From: Ascaphus truei
Taxonomy: Eukaryota > Chordata > Amphibia > Anura > Ascaphidae
NCBI GenBank assembly: GCA_036426205.1
Contig: CM071569.1
Coordinates: 285,686,715 to 285,750,714 of the forward strand
Length of the DNA: 64,000 bases
Direction: 5' to 3'
Shown: one piece after another, positions 44,807-56,799 of the stretch
Position numbering within the stretch: the first letter of the stretch is position 1
How the letters are laid out: the number at the start of each line of letters is the position of its first letter
Program-made: the position numbers and the translations under genes
The notes under the pieces: generated by a model
The model's input: only the letters and a program-made list of their open reading frames with translations
Told to the model about the DNA's origin: nothing
Database searches by the model: none

Positions 44807-46325
44807 TACTTAGGCCCTTTGTGATGGCACTACCATCCTACCTAAAGGACACTAAGGATGTCCTTAAAAGACTGGACGATGTATGCATCAGCGAAGATAC
44901 GATTCTAGTGTGTCTAGACGTGGAGGGACTGTACACCAGCATTAACCATGAGTATGGCCTAATGGCTGTTTCCCACTTCCTGAAAACTAGGGGTGGCTGG
45001 TATGCTAAACATAACACCTTCACTCTGGAATTACTCAAGTTTGTACTAACTATTTTCTCTTTGACAAAAAAATCTATCATCAAACAAGGGGCACGGCAAT
45101 GGGCACAAAATGTGCCCCTACCTATGCCAACCTCTACCTGGGATGGTGGGAATCCCAGGTAGTATTCACTGAAGATCTGGAGGCATACACAGAGCACATT
45201 GACCTCTGGGTCCGCTACATCGACGATATGTTTGTCCTGTGGCGAGGCCCAGAGGAAACCCTCAAAGAGTTCATCAGTATACTCAATACTAATTTGTACA
45301 ATCTTCACCTAACACTGGAATATAATAAGGACACCATGTGCTTCTTAGACCTACAGATTTCCAGGGGCCCTGGTGGCTTCCTCCACACCACAATCTACCG
45401 CAAGGCTACAGCCACTAATAAGCTCCTTGAAGCAAGCAGCCACCACCCCAGAGCTCAAATCAATGCCATACCGACAGGTCAGTTCCTCCGATTAAGAAGG
45501 AACTGCAGCACTGATCAGGAGTTTGACCGACAGTCAAAGAGTATGACACAACGCTTTGTGGATAGGGGGTACAGCCGTAAGTGCATTAAAAAGACCTTTA
45601 AGAGAGCAAAATACACCTCACGTAAATCCCTCATCATGGACAAACCACCATGTCTGAGGGACAGAGTGATACGCTTCATAGGCACTTTCAACCGGGAATG
45701 GCCCCAGGCAAGAAATATTCTGAGAAAACATTGGCACATTCTGAGAGCAGATGACCTTCTGAAGGGAGTAACCAATGATTATCCGTCCATGACCAGCAGA
45801 CGAGCCAAGAATCTGCAGGACCTACTGGTCCACAGCCACTTTGTGGATGAGACACTGAGAACATGGCTGCCACCCAAACCCACGGGATCCTACACTTGCC
45901 AACGATGCAAGGCCTGCCAGTATATGAAAACTACTAAACAATTTGGGAACTGGAACAACACAAAGTTATACCAAATACGCAGCTTCATCAACTGCCTCAG
46001 CACGGGTGTCATATACCAAGGCAAGTGTACGTGTGGGAAAGATTACGTGGGAAAGACTAGCAGGTGTCTCAAACAGAGGGTGCTTGAGCACATAGGCACC
46101 GTCAGGAACAAGGCTGACAAACCCCTGTCGAGACACATCAACCTGTGTCATGGCGGGGACCTGAAAGCTGTCACCTTCTGTGGAATTGACCACCTTACTA
46201 GGGGACAAAGAAGGGGAGACTGGGACAAAGCCCTCCTCCAAAAGGAGTCCAAATGGATTTACACACTTGGGACGCTATCACCTAGAGGTCTCAATGAGGG
46301 ATTCCTGTATACTCCTTTTCTGTGA
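44807..46325 (+). pseudogene. Penelope-like ORF, RT core and GIY-YIG endonuclease
   Basis: Resumes after the L1 with RT motif A (VCLDVEGLYTSI), motif B (GTAMGTKCAPTYANLYLG) and motif C (YIDDMFVLW). The linker has the typical RKATATNKLLEASSHHP and a Cys pair CQRCKACQYM. The GIY-YIG domain follows (GVIYQGKCTCGKDYVGKTSR, then KQRVLEHIGTVRN), and the end is WIYTLGTLSPRGLNE. One frameshift of one or two bases near 45045 separates motif A from motif B; the 45099-46325 frame (408 codons) is then open to its natural stop. The GIY-YIG nuclease would nick target DNA for priming. Confidence 0.93.
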
Positions 46326-46861
46326 CAGCCCCCACCCCTTAGACAGCTGCCACTACTCTCCATAGCTGCATCTATGACACAGACCATATCTCCACTCTCA
46401 CTGTCTTTCTGTACACCACTCCCCCATCCCATCACTAATACCCCCATTCATCCAACTTGCTCTGCCATCACGGTATCAGGCTACTCCATAGTCCTGTACA
46501 TTGATCACTACCACCTAACAGTGGTGACATCACTTTAAGTAGGGCATCTCTGAACCCTCACACAATCATAACATGACTATTTATTAGGCATCTCCTTGAC
46601 ACTACCCCTGCAGCACAGAATGAGCCTATTTCTGCTCTACTGTGCATCTATCTGACAAGAAGTAATAACAAGACAACACAACAATCAGATCTTTAATACA
46701 TAGTGTGCTAGGTATGCAGTTATTAACATTGGCATACTCACTGTGTTCCTGCAACAGCACCAAGCACACCTCAGCGCACCAGGGGTTAATCCATGACGTC
46801 ATCTCTCTGGAGGCCCTATATATATACCTGCCTACCTGCAGGGTTCCCTTAACAATACTTA

Positions 46862-46910
46862 CCATTCGCCTTGAGAAAGCCTCTCGCGAAACGCGCGCGT
46901 CGGCTCCTAT
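46862..46910 (+). ncRNA. Degenerate hammerhead-like core in the Penelope 3' region
   Basis: Plus strand: stem I GCC (46868-46870) with GGC (46902-46904); core UUGAGAA instead of CUGANGA; GAAA (46888-46891); stem III ACG/CGU with loop CGCG; GUC triplet (46899-46901). Layout and order match a hammerhead, but the first core strand and stem II have decayed. It lies about 0.5 kb after the Penelope ORF stop, where such motifs are known. Confidence 0.45.
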
Positions 46911-47910
46911 CTCCCACGTGCACGCGCAGACCAGTGACTGCCTCCACATTATGTGTCTCTAACCGCGAGTTCATGCGGCAGCCTGCTCGTGCAGGATATA
47001 CAGGGTAAAAGTGCCCCGATGGTCACTTTAAGCCTCCAATGTGCAGTGTTTATAAAGTAAGTGCTCACTATCCATAGGTGTACTGATTTTAAGTTACCTG
47101 CAGTAACACTCAAGCTGCGCTGCTGTATACGGTATTTCAGACAGCAGCACATAAGGTTTACTCTCTGTGCAAACCCTCAGCTTACCCTCTGATATAATAC
47201 CAGCATATATCCTCTACCTACAGTGTCTCCCTGATAAAGGTTCCTATTACCTTACCCTCCGCTCACAGTCAGTGTAACCTACCTGTTACACACAGTCAAG
47301 GAGGTTAATGCAGGACACATATCCCTGCAGTACAGCACATTAAGGTTACCTCAGGTCATTCTGAAACGTAGATAGATACATCCTTACTCACAGAGTGGTA
47401 ATATAGCTGATAGCACACACGACCACTGATAATCACAATACATTTGCTTCCAGTGTTTATCAGTAACTACAAATCACACTTACCACCACACTTATGGGCT
47501 CACGCAGATCCTGCCATTAAGTGATATGTAGTCTCAGTACCCACTTGAGCACACCTATAAGCACGCACTTACCACACAGGTCCACATCAGGATCTCTGTG
47601 TTGTTCTGATACCAGTGTTCTATTACAGATATATCTGGTATATACGATATCGTCTGATCCGGAGCCAATACGGCTACTATTATCTAGGATCAACCTACCT
47701 CCAGTACGTTGCTCCAACATCCACTATTTTAATATATGATGCAACCAATAAAGATTATGTTTTAAATCACTCACTAATCATCAGAGCGCGAACCTGAGTG
47801 CTATACAGGGTTCTCTCTCTATTTGCTCACTACTGTATGTACACCCTAAGCACCGTTCACCACCCCATTTTATTGTGGCTGCAGCAGGGGCCCCCTACTG
47901 CTTTTACAAG
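46910..47910 (+). other. Penelope 3' region with inverted copy of the 5' end
   Basis: Non-coding apart from 47585-47718, which is the inverse complement of 35674-35815 (reading MLEQRTGGRLILDN on the minus strand). Then AATAAAGATTATGTTTTAA at about 47745, and the target duplication at 47911. Confidence 0.75.
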
Positions 47911-47922
47911 TTTTTCAATGGG

Positions 47923-50215
47923 ACAGGTTTTCAACGACAGAGGACCATGCAGCCGTTTCAAAGACTTTGTATGCAGCACAGAACAGCAGCCACAGACTCT
48001 GCCGTGAGGGAACCCCTCCTTGAAGCTCCCCCAGGGAGGTGGTTACCCTAATGAAGAAGACCTTGCTGTGGCACCATTCCTGGCGGCTATGCACCAGGGA
48101 GCGTACGTCTTTACATGCCTTTACATGCTCTAAGATTGCATAGGGACCTCTGTGCACCCATCTACATTACCAAGAAGAAATAGGGGCCGGTTCCTGAGGC
48201 TTCACCGGGTAGCTAGCTGCCTATTAATGGCACTGCAGCAGGGGCGACTTCCCTGAGGCACCCCCCAGGGAAGAGTGGGCACCCTACTTTAATCCCACCA
48301 CGGAGAATGAGGGGGACAGGGAACTCTGGGATTACGCCTATGCCCCCTGTGCACCCCATCTAAGAAGAAAAAAGGGAGACAGATCCCTGATGCTTCACCA
48401 GGGAGCTGACGGTCCCTTAATGGCACTGCAGTTGGGGCGGCAGACCTGAGGCTATACCAGCGAAGCGTGATGACCCTTCTGCACCCCAAAATGAAGAGAG
48501 AGGTAAGGGGGCAGAGACTACATGGGAAATGTCTGTAGGCCCCTGTGCACCCAGCAGTAAGAGTTACTGCGGTCTCTGTGCGAGGCGTTCCCTGTTGATA
48601 CCCCAGGGTGCATGAGACTCAAAGATTACAGGGACAGAAATGTATTTGTGGCTCCTGAATGCAAACGGAGACCACACTGTGCTGGACTATGTTCAATCTG
48701 GCGTTTCCTGCTCCTACAGGGATGTCATGTATTTTGTGCTCTCAAAATGGCGGCTCCAGCTCCTCTGGGGTCCGAATGGACACTCTTTGTGCTCAAAATG
48801 GCGCTTCCCGTCTTACCAGGGAAGCCATGTGCTGTTCTGCAAGGATTTCTGCATTTTTTGCAAGCTTGTGCTGATCTTCAGCTTGCAAGAAAATACGGGA
48901 ACTGTTCAAACCCCTCCCCCTTTGCTTGCTCCTTATTGGACTATCCTATCTACCAGGGGGAGGAGCTAAGTGTGTTCCACAGAGCAACAGGAAGTGAGGG
49001 GCCAGATGCACTTCCACTTCAAACACTGGTGATTGTGTCTGCCAGGCTGCCTTGCTTGCTTCACTATGAGAGAATGGGCCTGTGTGCTGAGAGGCCTGTC
49101 AGCAGCACAGAGGCTGATGACATCATTGAGGTCTCTACCATTACCTCCACCGTACCCGCGTATGCTGTGGAGCTGTCAGTTCCAGTAACTGTGCTGGTGC
49201 CTTCCATCTGATCCACGCTGCCAGCGTGGGTGCTACACCACAGAGGTATCGGACGATGCCTCCCACGTACCCAATGCAGCTGGGATCTGCCCTGCTACTC
49301 ATGGCGGTGTGCTGCTTGTCCTGTCTACGGATCCCCGCTGGGATCACGCCCAGAAAGCTGCGGAGCTGTATTTGCTGCGTCAGCAGGAGAAGTGCCGGCC
49401 GGCACCACTCCTGATGACTGCATCAACTCCACTGTTTCTACTCCACCACCGGGAGCTAAGATGGCCGCCGAGTCGCCCGGCCAGGTGAGCTCCAGAGAGA
49501 TCCAGGCCGCTCCGGTGAGTAATACCCTTCCGGTTGATCCTTCCCTCCTGACATGCGGAGAGCGGAATAAGTCCCGGGAGGCCCTTCAGGCCGTGGCGCT
49601 GGCTGAAGCCCGCTGCCGTAAGAGCAGAGGGAGGGGCATATTGAACTTGAGCCAGGACTGTGCCATTGCTCCTCCCGGGGACAGTTCCCTGAACGTGCCC
49701 CCTAGAGACTTTGGTGCTGGGGGGATTGTGATGATGAGGGGATGATTTCAATTCAATCTGAAAATGTATTGTCTCCCATCAGAGAGGAGGCAGAATGGAC
49801 CCCTGTATGGGAAGGTCCTATATGTTTGGTGCTGCCGGGCACTGCTACTTTCTGCAACTTGGTGAAGTTTAGCAGAGCAGCCCGAGTAATTGTTCATAGA
49901 TTTAGAAAGGTGGGCTATGAGTTCCCATATCTCCCTGAGAAATTGATGAGAAGTGTTGAAGTTCACCGATTAGAGTGGGTGAAGGAAGCCATTCTGGCCC
50001 ATCTGGCACTTACTGCTGTAGTAATAGAAATAGTTCTATTCAGTCCTGTATTGCAATGTATCTGTGTAATGCAGTGTATGCCGTTATGTTATGCTGGAAT
50101 GTATAGGAGGTAATGCATTTCAGCTCATGTAAATTCACAGGTGTTGCACAGTATGGTAAGGGTTCTACCTACTGTAGTCCAAGCCGGGACGGTTGGAGTT
50201 TTACCAGAGGGAGTA
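47923..50215 (+). other. Internal region of the non-coding LTR element
   Basis: About 2.3 kb. 47960-48560 contains three degenerate units of about 150-170 bases with ATGGCACTGCAG, CTTCACCAGGGAGCT and TGTGCACCC. Around 48740-48810 CTCAAAATGGCG occurs twice. Open frames at 48612-49211, 49230-49745 and 49742-50113 (123 codons, ending CYAGMYRR) have no gag, protease, RT, integrase or envelope features that I can recognise; they may be remnants of an unknown ORF or chance. Confidence 0.6.
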
Positions 50216-51010
50216 TATAGCCTGGCCTTCGGCAGCTATGTATTCGTCTGGGCCTTTCCTCTGTCATTCCTGTTAGAACAGGCAGTGGAAAAGTTCATTC
50301 CTTCAGTTGGTCTGTTTTGCATTTCAGGTGTGAGTATGTAGCAATATTCAGAGGTGGGCCTAAGCAACATTTGAATGTGTTAATCCAAAGGGTGGATATG
50401 GGTTGGAACACCCCCTGATGTGTGTGAGCCAATCGGTATCCAGCTTTGAGTTGTAATGATTCAAAGCTAGAGACACTCCCTGAGGATATTCAAATGGAGA
50501 CATATTCCCAAATTCAATTAGTGATCAGTGAGTCTAGAGAGAGAGCTGAGAGAGAAAAGAAGCCAAGAAGAGATCTACCCCTCTTGCTCCACCTGGATAA
50601 GGAGGGGGGGGGGAATTCAAGCTGCCATGAGCAGAGAGGCAGAGATTACACCATGCCTGTGATATCATGCTGTATGCTGTCTGCACACCTATGCTGAATA
50701 AAGATCCACAGAAAAGAAGCTGCTGTGTGTCTCCCTGTTCCTGTGTCTGGAGAATGGAGTGTCACTGGGGGTCACTCCTCTGAAGACCCCAGGGGATCCC
50801 TGCTAGCTGGAGGCGCTGTGCATCCTGAGAGAACAAGGTAACCTGTCCCACACCACACCTCCTGTCCCTGTCCTGGGTTCTCCCCACGACACCGCGGAGC
50901 ACTCAGCCCTCCTGTTTACCAGCATGTCACAGCACCCAGACCACTCAGAGTGACCAGAAGGAGTGTACCCCCCAATCTCATGTCGGGTGGGGTACCGTAG
51001 AAGGGTTATA
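50216..51010 (+). repeat. 3' LTR of the non-coding LTR element
   Basis: Direct copy of the 5' LTR, with AATAAA at about 50697. Preceded by the purine tract in CCAGAGGGAG. Followed by the duplicated TACA and the continuation of old L1. Confidence 0.9.
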
Positions 51011-51875
51011 TACAGATGTTAAATTATATGCCCAAATTATAGCAAATAGACTTAATCCACTGTTGTCTAAATTGATTCATCTGGACCAAGTAGAATTTAT
51101 TAAAGAGAGACAGGATCTGGATAACACCAGACGTCTGGTCAACCTTACTCATATAGTCCCCCAATCCAAATCCCCGGCCTTCCTATTATCACTAGATGCC
51201 GAAAAGGCTTTAACCGCCTAAACTGGCAGTTCCTGTTCGCCACCCTAAAAACCAAGGGATTCAGCGAAAAATGTATAGATATTATCAAAATTCTATATAG
51301 CTCTCCTTCGGCCACAGTCAAGACTAATGCAGCCTACTCCTTCTCATTTCCCATAAATAACGGAACTCGTCAGGGATGTCGCCTATCCCCTCTCTTATTC
51401 GCAATATCTATTGAACCATTGGAAGCCTTTATTAGAAACATCCCCAATATCTCAGGAATTCAAATTAAAAATCAGGAATATAAGATAACTCTATTTGCCA
51501 TCAATATAATACTGTCCCTCACAAAAAATGTAATCTCACTCCCTGGCGTATTTGAAAATTTGGATTCCTTTGGTAAGCTGTCAGGCTATAAAATTAATAA
51601 TACAAAATCTGCAGCACTAAACTTAAATTAACCCAGCAACACAGTCAAACTGATCCAGACCGATTTTGACTTCAAATGGGATCCTCAAAAAAATTAAATA
51701 CCTAGGTATTCATCATCTCACAAAAGATTACAACACACTGTATACATTTAGCTATGCCCCTCTTTTTAAACAAGTCTACAAAGATCTGTCGGATTGGGAC
51801 CCCTCCCAGATATCCTGGTTTGGTAGGATCACATCGATAAAGATGAACATCCTCCTTAAGATGATATATTTTTGA
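51011..51875 (+). mobile_element. Old Tx1-like L1, 3' portion (RT palm and thumb)
   Basis: Resumes directly where the 5' portion stopped: DVKLYAQIIANRLNPLL, LLSLDAEKAL, NNGTRQGCRLSPLLFAISIE. The catalytic box has decayed (FAINIIL in place of F-A-D-D). Frame changes occur near 51215 and 51690. It ends at about 51875 before the Ig region. Confidence 0.85.
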
Positions 51876-52129
51876 AGTGAAACATCATTGCGCGCACCTT
51901 CCACGCGAGAACATTTCCCTGGCAGTAAATGGACTTCTTGGTGGTGGAAGTGATGTCACTGCTGGCAGACGGGGCCATCAGCGACGTTAGTGTTGCCAGC
52001 CAGTAACAGCAAAAGCACCGGAGAGGAGGACGGCAGGGCTGTATTCTGCACAGGCGTCCCGCACATGTGCAGAGGCCCCCAGTACGCACGGTGGGCATGT
52101 GCAGAGGACTCCAGAGCAGCAGCATAGGG

Positions 52130-52460
<331 letters not shown>

Positions 52461-52847
52461 AATGATCCCAGAAGGTATATAAGCTGTAAAAAGTGCTGGT
52501 CTCCCCTGGCAGTGATCTCATAGACATAGACATAGACATGCCCTGCTCCTGTCAGCCTCACCTCCCACTCTCTACACACGTAGCTCAGCTCCTAAGGCAC
52601 CTATAGGGCTGTGTAATGGGAAATGTAGATACATCTGGAGCTGTTTTTATATTACTCTTAAAAAGGTAGTCCCACGTTGGACCCTCCCAAAAATCTAAAT
52701 TTCTTTAGGACCATAAGGCTACAAGGACTACAAGCACCTTAAGGTGCCAGATTAGTTTTTTTTAAAGCCTTCAGAGTTTACACCTTTCCTGCAACTGTAA
52801 TGAATCTTTTGTTCTTACAAGTATAGTTTATATTCCCCAACACTTAC

Positions 52848-53255
52848 ACTTGTCACTTGATACCACAAGTTTTGTTTCCTCTGACTCTTTCCCCTTGATG
52901 TCCGTCCATGTCCCATCAGGATCCTGGATCCATTCAGATGCCCGGCAGGAGATCTGACCCTGGTCTGATGTCTGGAGAGCCTGGATGGACAAACGGTAGA
53001 CTTTGTTCCCGAGCTTGTCCAGCTGTACATCCCCGGAGGAAAAGCGCTCGGTGTAAGAGGGACCTGGGAGAAGCACAAAATCCTGGGACAGGGATATTAT
53101 CTGTGTCTTACTCTCAGAGGTTAAGTGCCACGTTACAGAGAGGTGGGTGTGCTGGGAGGAAGTCGTTGATACATAGCAGAACAGGTGCAGTGGGTCCCCT
53201 TCTCTCTTCCGCAGGGCTTGAGGAAACATTCTGACCACTAGCAGGTCTGGTATCA
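52848..53255 (-). CDS. EWI-family Ig V-set domain 2 exon with EWI motif, copy B
   Basis: 408 bases, the same length as copy A; acceptor CCCCCCAG, donor GTAAGT (52847-52842), intron to domain 1 of 368 bases. Product: VIPDLLVVRMFPQAL start, HTHLSVTWHLTS, SLSQDFVLLPGPSYTERFSS, DKLGNKVYRLSI, SDQGQISC and EWIQDPDGTW. Intact frame, phase 1 both sides. No domain 3 or transmembrane exon follows between here and the old L1 at 51.9 kb; a CA microsatellite fills most of that space. Later exons, if any, must lie outside or beyond the nested retroelements. Confidence 0.88.
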
Positions 53256-53623
53256 CTGGGGGGAAGAGGAGCAGCATCAGGTCAACACAGGACAAACCCA
53301 CCTTTATATTGTCATTGTCAAATAAAGATAGAACTTGCAGACAGAGAAGGAATCATGTCAACCAATCAGAGTCCTTACTGCCTTTCCTCTGCCCTCTGTA
53401 GATGAATTCATCTTCATTGTTGGATCTAGGATGAGGCTGATCACTGGTTTTCTGCTCAGCAGATTCCTTGTATTATTTGGTAAGCTGCACAGAAGGTGCT
53501 GAATGCATCGGGGGGCAGTACATGAATTTCAGAGACTAAAAGTGACAGCTTCTTGCTGTGGTGCAAACTCCCCAATACATGAAGATATAACATGAAAAGG
53601 ACCTATGCCTCATGGTTACTTAC

Positions 53624-54001
53624 CTCTCAGATTCACCCTGCCACTGTAAGTCCCATATAACTGTATTTCGGTCCCGGGCGTGTAACACTCGTACTCCCCG
53701 GTGTCTATCTCCTGCAGCTGGCGGATGTGTAGGAGAGCATGGTCGCCCGCCAGGCGCTCCACGTAGATGTCCCCGCTTTGCACACGATCGGAGAAGATAG
53801 GGTAGGTGTAGTCAGATCCCGCTGTGCCCACCAACTGCAACCCCTTCCGGGGGTAGGAAGGACGGAATACGGACCAGAGGAATTCCTGCCGGGAGGGGCC
53901 CTGGTAACCGCTCACCCGGCACCAGATACTGATGTGGGTGCCCACGGTGCGGTACAGAGGTCCCTGCTGAAGTGTCACCTCCAGCTGGGCCAACGACATG
54001 C
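53624..54001 (-). CDS. EWI-family Ig V-set domain 1 exon, copy B
   Basis: 378 bases, the same length and splice sites as copy A (acceptor CTTCTCAAAG; donor GTAAGT at 53623-53618). The product begins MSLAQLEVTLQQGPLYRT and keeps SIWCRVSGYQGPS, FLWSVFRPS and DTGEYECYTPGT. Differences from copy A are concentrated in the middle strands (for example the segment after RPS and the LAGDHALLHIRQLQ region). Open throughout. Lies 3.5 kb downstream of copy A domain 2 on the same strand. Confidence 0.87.
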
Positions 54002-54349
54002 CTTTGAGAAGGGGACATTGGCATATGATATAATGCACAATATGAGGAGTTATAAATAGCCGATATATGGCACAATATGAGGAGTTATAGAGAGCCGTTA
54101 TATGGCACAATATGAGGAGTTATAGGAAGCCGTTATATGATAACAATTCATTAATTTATGCCATCTGGCGGACACGCGAAGCATTGCAGCCTAGTAAATC
54201 CTGAACCATTATCAATTAACACATCAACCGCGCGTCAGCCGGGCATGCGCCTGGCTGGGAGCCCAGCATGCTCCGAGTGAACAGCGTGGCATTCCAGGAA
54301 CATGCCAGGTACAAGCCGGTGATTACTTCAAATAAAAGATGCCGGAGCA

Positions 54350-54600
54350 GTACAATGTGATTATAATCCTATAATAGGGAAGTACAATAATACATTGTGA
54401 TAACTATATACTGTATACAATGTGATTATAATCCTATAATAGGGAAGTACAATAATACATTGTGATAATTATATATATACAATGTGATTATAACCCTATA
54501 ATAGGGAAGTACAATAATACATTGGGATAATAATATATACAATGTGATTATAATCCTATAATAGGGAAGTACAATAATACATTGTGATAAACTCTTCAAT
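54350..54600. repeat. Minisatellite, about 61-67 bp unit, four copies
   Basis: Units with TACAATGTGATTATAATCC, TATAATAGGGAAGTACAATA and ATACATTGTGATAA. TACAATGTG and CATTGTG at the ends make each unit partly palindromic. Confidence 0.92.
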
Positions 54601-55235
54601 ATCCGTGGATATTTATGAATTTAAACGTGAATATTATCATTGTGATATTAAATACTAAATCATTGAAGTAAAAACGTGATTTATTAATATACAACCAGAG
54701 AGCCTGCTGCCAGTCAGGTAAGACGGCTCAACATCTTGTGTAGCTGATAAAGAGAAACAAAAGACAGCGCACAACTCTCATTGTGTAGTAAATTACATTA
54801 TATGAACAGTGTGATGAGGGTAAGTATTGCACGTACATCCAATAAAGTTATATCAAGCGTTACATGTCAGGTACATGTTACCATACGGAGCACAGCTGGT
54901 CTCTGATCACCAGCGCGAGAATCCGCTCCTTAGTCTGTGGAGATGGACGTCCTATTTCTCCTGGATCTCGGTCAATGGTTTCCGGTAGGTAACCGTTCCT
55001 CAAGTCTGTAGAGTGTCCGTTAAAGGTCCCATATGTTTATAGGGAAAAGCTCCCAATCACCCAACATACAGCCTGAATCAAACTCCTGTGTCTACGTTAC
55101 AGCCGCTGAGGTTACCGGACTCGTCACTGGTTGAGCAACCAATCAGTGTGAGTCAGGCCGGCTTTGTATCACGGACACGGAGAACTGAATGGTGGTGGAG
55201 AGAAAAATGGCTTCAAAGTCAGATATTGACTGAAA

Positions 55236-55295
55236 TGGACAGGAATCCTACGCGTTTCGTTGATGGACTCTATTTCATCAGGGAATGTTTCATTT
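55236..55295 (-). ncRNA. Hammerhead-like core downstream of a Penelope fragment
   Basis: Minus strand: CUGAUGA (complement of 55275-55281), GAAAC (complement of 55254-55258), GCGUA (55253-55249) and then GGAUUCC, which pairs partly with the AUUCC before CUGAUGA. Core bases are canonical, but the 16 bases where stem II should be do not form a good helix. It may be a decayed motif. It is in the same orientation as, and 3' of, the Penelope fragment at 56.8-57.15 kb. Confidence 0.4.
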
Positions 55296-55712
55296 ACACA
55301 ATAAAAGGTAGTTTATATAACCAGCGGGCTCGCGCCATTGGTCACACAGAGGGGAAGGTGTATCCAATCACCAATGAGTCACACAGGTGCTACAAACCAA
55401 CATAGAATTACAATCTGCATAAAAAACAACAATTAACATTTTAATAATCACAAAAGTTTCAATGTTATACACTTGATTATAAAAAATAGTATAAAATGAC
55501 AAAGATATTATTAAAAACAAAAGGGTATTTCCCATAGTCTGGAACGAAACGAGAGACAGAGTTAGTAAAAGCACAAATACTTGAACATAGTGACTTCTAT
55601 CAAAAATTAGATCATGAAGGTCAAAAAAACAAAATCAATGTTTGGCCATATATAAGACTGAAAATATATATATTGAACTATATAGGAATAATAGATTTTT
55701 TCTAAATATCTA

Positions 55713-56547
55713 TGTAACGGTGTTTCTGGCCCGGCCTGACCCACCCAATCTCACATTGGCCCCTGTGGTCTAACCGGACCCCATTACAGTGTAAATATGC
55801 CTGATGGTGCACCTGCTGGCTACAGGACTCCTGAGTCTCCCGCATGATGGTGTGTGGGGAGAACCCGTCAGACAGGCAGCTGAGGTAGTGTGCTGAGTCT
55901 CACCTAGTTCCAGTGCAGCGCCTCCACCTCACCAGGGTCCCTGCGTCCGCAAGGGGATGATCCTGGCGAGGAACTCCTCCGTGGTGCTCCTCTCTGTACA
56001 CTCATTCCAGATAGATACACGAGAGGGTTTCTGGCTGAACTCATCTTTATTGACACGGCAGGGCAACTGCCCTCCACAAGGAGTATCTTCAGCCGCTCAT
56101 CTCGCCAGTGCTCCCTTTTGATAGGTATATCACCTAGATCAGGGATTCACTATTCCCGCAGGAATCACTGTCCTGTGCCAGGTCCCTGGACACAGCCTCC
56201 CATGGAGTTACTATAACATAACTGACACTCTGATAGAACTGGAACTCCTTCCTCAGCTCTGACAAGAGCTGGAACTCCTTTCTCAGCAGAACAACTAGCA
56301 ACCAGGTAGAACTTTCCAGCAACTCACTTTAGAACACAGTGCTGTGCCTTATGTAAGCTTCTGAGGCTGACACATCTCTGACATCACTAACCATGGAGTC
56401 AGAGCATGTGACCAGTCCCAGCCATACACAGAGCACCCCACCAGGGTGTGAGGGAAAACCTCCATGATTACTGCTGGCATGCCCACACTTACCAGGCCTT
56501 ACTGCCAGCAGGAGAGATGACTGTAGGCATTTTACATGACCGCTACA
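55713..56547 (-). repeat. Solo LTR inserted in a Penelope 3' region
   Basis: 835 bp with TGT...ACA ends: plus strand TGTAACGGTG to TGACCGCTACA. The minus strand carries AATAAAGATGAGTTC near 56040, so I read it as a minus-strand LTR (TGTAGCGGTCATG start). No internal region is attached. No clear target duplication was seen (left flank AATATCTA, right flank TTTATATA). Confidence 0.6.
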
Positions 56548-56799
56548 TTTATATATAGAAAAAAATATATATTCTGTACATCAAAGAGACTTCAAAAAGA
56601 ACAGATAGACAGAACACACAAACATTAAAAGCTTTAAAAGTTACTAGCTATAAAAACACTTATAAAAATTGTTTTATATAGATAACATTTTTTACATCAA
56701 TTTTATCAAAATATATTTTAAAAATACTTTAATATGAGTAAATAAAAAAATGAGTAAATATTGCCAGGGTGATTAATATAATGACCATATATCTATTTC

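Larger units (their letters stand above)
35674..47910 (+). mobile_element. Penelope-like element (EN-positive), 12.2 kb including a nested L1
   Basis: The 12-base target duplication TTTTTCAATGGG is at 35662-35673 and 47911-47922. The element has an N-terminal ORF region, an RT related to telomerase RT, and a C-terminal GIY-YIG endonuclease. About 140 bases of its 5' end (35674-35815) recur inverted near its 3' end (47585-47718). A hammerhead-like core lies 0.5 kb after the ORF, and AATAAAGATTATG near 47745. The RT ORF is split by the L1 at 37473-44806; without that insert the element is about 4.9 kb. Confidence 0.88.
34819..51010 (+). mobile_element. Non-coding LTR retrotransposon (LARD-like), 16.2 kb with nested insertions
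   Basis: Two LTRs (34819-35614 and 50216-51010) lie in direct orientation and flank an internal region that is about 2.4 kb once the Penelope insert is removed. A primer-binding site TTTGGAGGCGCTGCTGAGAT follows the 5' LTR and a purine tract AGAGGGAG precedes the 3' LTR. TACA (or ATACA) flanks both ends as a target duplication within L1 RT. No gag or pol is recognised inside, so it must have used proteins of another element; the primer site equals that of the Gypsy elements at 1-13.5 kb. Confidence 0.82.

Noticed and set aside
48612..50113. Possible gag or envelope in the LTR element interior (ORFs of 199, 171 and 123 codons)
   Set aside because: No zinc knuckle, capsid, protease, RT, integrase, signal peptide or fusion motif was seen. 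Kept as unassigned internal sequence.
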